A stretch of DNA of 64,000 nt from Flavobacteriales bacterium 34_180_T64 (GTDB taxonomy: Bacteria > Bacteroidota > Bacteroidia > Flavobacteriales > Flavobacteriaceae), in contig MAAR01000017.1 of assembly GCA_002162765.1 (NCBI GenBank), forward strand, positions 124,001-188,000, written 5' to 3'. Made by a program: the position numbers and the translations under genes. The notes under the pieces were generated by a model. It did no database searches. It saw only the letters and a program-made list of their open reading frames with translations, and had not been told where the DNA came from. Of this stretch, positions 62,302 through 64,000 are shown piece by piece. Every line of letters begins with the position of its first letter. The first letter of the stretch is position 1.

Positions 62302-63099
62302 TCAGGACAATTCTTTAAAGATAATATAAACACCCATAATCAAAACAAACCAGCCAAATCCCTTTTTTAATTTTTTCCCTTCAATGAAATTTGACAAATA
62401 GGTACCAATAAAAATTCCAGCAACAGAAAGTGAACTGAACACTAATAAAAATGTCCAATCGATCTCAAGATTTTCAACGTCTCCAATAAAACCGATCAAG
62501 GATTTAATGGCAATGATTAGTAGCGATGTGGCCACAGCTTTTTTCATGGGAAGTTTAGCAAGCAATACCAAAGCAGGAATTATTAAAAAGCCACCTCCTG
62601 CTCCAACAATTCCGGTAAGTAACCCTACGGCAGCGCCTTCAATAACTATTAATGGATAATTATACACAATTATCGTTTCTTCATCAGGGACTTTGTTATT
62701 TTTTCGAATCATTGAAATCGATGCCATTAGCATAATCATAGCAAAGAACATCATAATTGCAATATCTTTCGTGATTAGAAATTCGCCTATAGAGAATAAT
62801 TCTTCTGGAATTGCGGGCACCAAATACTTGCGTGTTAGATACACAACAATAAAAGCTGGAATAGAAAAAATAACAGCCGTTTTAAAATCAACAAGTCCTT
62901 TTTTAATATTTCGAAAGGCACCAATTAATGCTGAAACACCAACCACAAACAACGAATAAGCAGTAGCTGTTACAGGATTTACTGACATTAAATATACGAG
63001 AATAGGCACTGTCAATATAGATCCGCCTCCACCAATAAGCCCTAAAACAACACCAATAAAAAGCGCCCCTATATATCCTAATATCGTAAGTAAATCCAT
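62302..63099 (-). CDS. TauE/SafE family sulfite exporter-like permease
   Basis: A 265-residue permease with eight or so membrane segments. VLGLIGGGGSILTVPILVYLMSVNPVTATAYSLFVVG (residues 18-55) and GLLTGIVGAGGGFLIIPALVLLAKLPMKKAVATSLLIIA (about 157-195) are the two TauE/SafE repeats. The family exports or imports anions such as sulfite, sulfoacetate or thiosulfate. The sulfur context favours sulfite or thiosulfate. A near-operator lies upstream. Confidence 0.88.
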   Translation of the reverse strand: MDLLTILGYIGALFIGVVLGLIGGGGSILTVPILVYLMSVNPVTATAYSLFVVGVSALIGAFRNIKKGLVDFKTAVIFSIPAFIVVYLTRKYLVPAIPEELFSIGEFLITKDIAIMMFFAMIMLMASISMIRKNNKVPDEETIIVYNYPLIVIEGAAVGLLTGIVGAGGGFLIIPALVLLAKLPMKKAVATSLLIIAIKSLIGFIGDVENLEIDWTFLLVFSSLSVAGIFIGTYLSNFIEGKKLKKGFGWFVLIMGVYIIFKELS

Positions 63100-63115
63100 A
63101 ACTATTTTATGATGT

Positions 63116-63123
63116 TAATATTA
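63116..63123 (-). promoter_or_regulatory. Weak -7 position of tauE-like gene
   Basis: TAATATTA, a poor -7 match (two mismatches). It is listed because its centre is 33 bases from the operator centre at 63146-63159, the same spacing as at the other two sites. Confidence 0.25.
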
Positions 63124-63145
63124 GTATAAACATCGTAATCTTTTA

Positions 63146-63159
63146 GTAACATATGTAAC
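63146..63159. promoter_or_regulatory. Candidate Crp/Fnr operator, tauE-like gene
   Basis: GTAACATATGTAAC: GTAAC-N4-GTTAC with one mismatch, between the crp/fnr stop and the tauE start, 46 bases upstream of that start. Confidence 0.45.
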
Positions 63160-63166
63160 ACTAATA

Positions 63167-63799
63167 TTATAGATCTATTATTTTTAAATGATTTCTGTGA
63201 AGTTCTATTTTACCATCGTTTTCAAGGACTTTTAATAATCTTGAAACAACCACTCGAGATGTGTGCAAATCTTGTGCTATTTCTTTATGCGTCACTTTAA
63301 TGATATCGTCATGATTCACCATTGCTTTATCCCGAAGGTATTTTAATATACGCATGTCCATTTTTAAAAACGCAATGGTATCAATAGCTTCTAAAAGTTC
63401 AGACATTCTATCATGATAACTTTTTAGAATAAAATTTTGCCAACTCTTATATTTACTCATCCATTCATCCATTTTTTGTACAGGAATCATAATGAGTTCA
63501 ACATCAGTTTCTGCAATTGCTCTAATTTCGCTTTTACTTTGACCCATGCAGCAGGAAAGCGTCATGGCACAGGTATCTCCAGGTTCAATAAAATATAAAA
63601 TAAGTTCTTCACCTTCTTTATCTTCTCTCTGAATTTTAATCGCACCTTTTAAAATTAGAGGCATTGAATTTATGTAATCACCAATTTCTATAAGAGGTAT
63701 TCCTTCTGAAACCTTTTTGTAAACGCCAACAGACATGATTTCATCTAAGAGTTTATCCTCAAAGAGATAACCATAGTTCTGATTTAACTGTTCAATCAT
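63167..63799 (-). CDS. Crp/Fnr family transcriptional regulator
   Basis: A 210-residue regulator. A cyclic-nucleotide-type sensor barrel (residues 20-125; IEIGDYINSMPLILKGAIKIQRED) is followed by a winged helix whose recognition helix is HKEIAQDLHTSRVVVSRLLKVLEND (about 170-195). Cys77, Cys83 and Cys84 in TCAMTLSCCMGQSKS resemble the Cys-rich strand of a Bacteroidota Crp group. They could sense redox or sulfur species, but this is inference. It faces the tauE gene and is the likely reader of the nearby operators. Confidence 0.88.
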   Translation of the reverse strand: MIEQLNQNYGYLFEDKLLDEIMSVGVYKKVSEGIPLIEIGDYINSMPLILKGAIKIQREDKEGEELILYFIEPGDTCAMTLSCCMGQSKSEIRAIAETDVELIMIPVQKMDEWMSKYKSWQNFILKSYHDRMSELLEAIDTIAFLKMDMRILKYLRDKAMVNHDDIIKVTHKEIAQDLHTSRVVVSRLLKVLENDGKIELHRNHLKIIDL

Positions 63800-63821
63800 A
63801 AATCGGCTCTATTTAGAGGCC

Positions 63822-63829
63822 TAAAGATA
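63822..63829 (-). promoter_or_regulatory. -7-like element of crp/fnr gene
   Basis: Minus-strand TATCTTTA, 22 bases upstream of the ATG at 63799. An imperfect GGCCTCT-AAAT-AGAGCC hairpin lies between it and the ATG. Confidence 0.35.
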
Positions 63830-63857
63830 GGATTTAAGTTATAAATCAAGTGATTTT

Positions 63858-64000
63858 TTAATTTACTATTATCTTTTTTAAAATTTGATTACCCGAATTA
63901 CTTTGTAATTTAACCAAATACAAGCCTGAACTCAATGAAATTGGAATCTCTAACGACTCATGAGCAGTCCTACTAAGAAGAATTTGTCCAGATAGGTTAT
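63858..64000 (-). CDS. Type IX secretion C-terminal sorting domain, partial gene
   Basis: The 3' end of a gene that runs off the window. Its last 47 residues include ISLSSGLYLVKLQSNSG and end NQILKKIIVN, which is the C-terminal pattern of T9SS type A sorting domains (GxYxVxL, then KKxxx at the end). The protein is therefore secreted or surface-bound; its main domain lies beyond position 64000. Confidence 0.8.
   Translation of the reverse strand, partial: NLSGQILLSRTAHESLEIPISLSSGLYLVKLQSNSGNQILKKIIVN

Overview
The window is AT-rich chromosomal DNA of a member of the Flavobacteriaceae (Bacteroidota), most likely marine. The support is a gliding-motility gldF/gldG pair, type IX secretion C-terminal sorting domains, a menaquinone (men) cluster, DUF4870, DUF2853 and DUF3857 proteins, a PagL-like barrel, few Shine-Dalgarno sequences, and promoters that fit the Bacteroidota -7 element TAnnTTTG. 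The genus cannot be fixed from sequence reading alone. No rRNA, tRNA, insertion sequence, prophage or CRISPR array was seen.

Layout. 0-8 kb: menaquinone genes on the minus strand (hotdog thioesterase, menF, menD, then menB, menA), interrupted by a DUF2853 gene, an S1-domain cvfB-like gene and a small plus-strand gene, and followed by an MBL-fold hydrolase. 8-13 kb: mixed housekeeping genes (esterase, truncated DEAD-like ATPase, DinB-like protein, Bcr/CflA exporter, S33 peptidase lipoprotein, VOC protein). 13-18 kb: periplasmic sulfite dehydrogenase (molybdoenzyme plus cytochrome) with a sterol desaturase-like gene, a divergent membrane protein, an orphan Acr3 arsenite pump, a GNAT protein and a 59-residue glycine-rich membrane protein. 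18-29 kb: two beta-lactamase-fold serine hydrolases around a patatin/beta-barrel gene pair and small unknown genes. 29-33 kb: acetate assimilation (acs, acetate symporter, DUF4212). 33-41 kb: two exported DUF3857/transglutaminase-fold proteins, an AGCS symporter, a BKACE enzyme, a GNAT-like protein and a PagL-like barrel. 41-52 kb: purC, phoH, SAM hydroxide adenosyltransferase, gldF-X-gldG, a secreted subtilisin and dnaN. 52-57 kb: DUF4870 and two tandem class III cyclase/TolB-like/TPR proteins. 57-64 kb: a decayed pyruvate:ferredoxin oxidoreductase and a sulfur-oxidation island (TsdA-like dihaem cytochrome, Tat-exported DsrE-like protein, DsrE, OsmC, methyltransferase, thioredoxin, cytochrome c lipoprotein, TauE/SafE exporter, Crp/Fnr regulator). 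The window ends inside a type IX-sorted protein.

The most interesting signal is regulatory. Near-palindromes of the form GTAAC-N4-GTTAC lie upstream of the sulfite dehydrogenase operon, the cytochrome-thioredoxin operon and tauE. In all three the operator centre is exactly 33 bp from the centre of the candidate -7 element, which is class II Crp/Fnr activator geometry. This suggests that the Crp/Fnr protein at 63.2-63.8 kb controls a sulfur regulon spanning both ends of the window. Other points are probable leaderless promoters (-7 element four bases from ATG), a conserved-looking gene inserted between gldF and gldG, a patatin/barrel pair of unknown role, and a PFOR relic.
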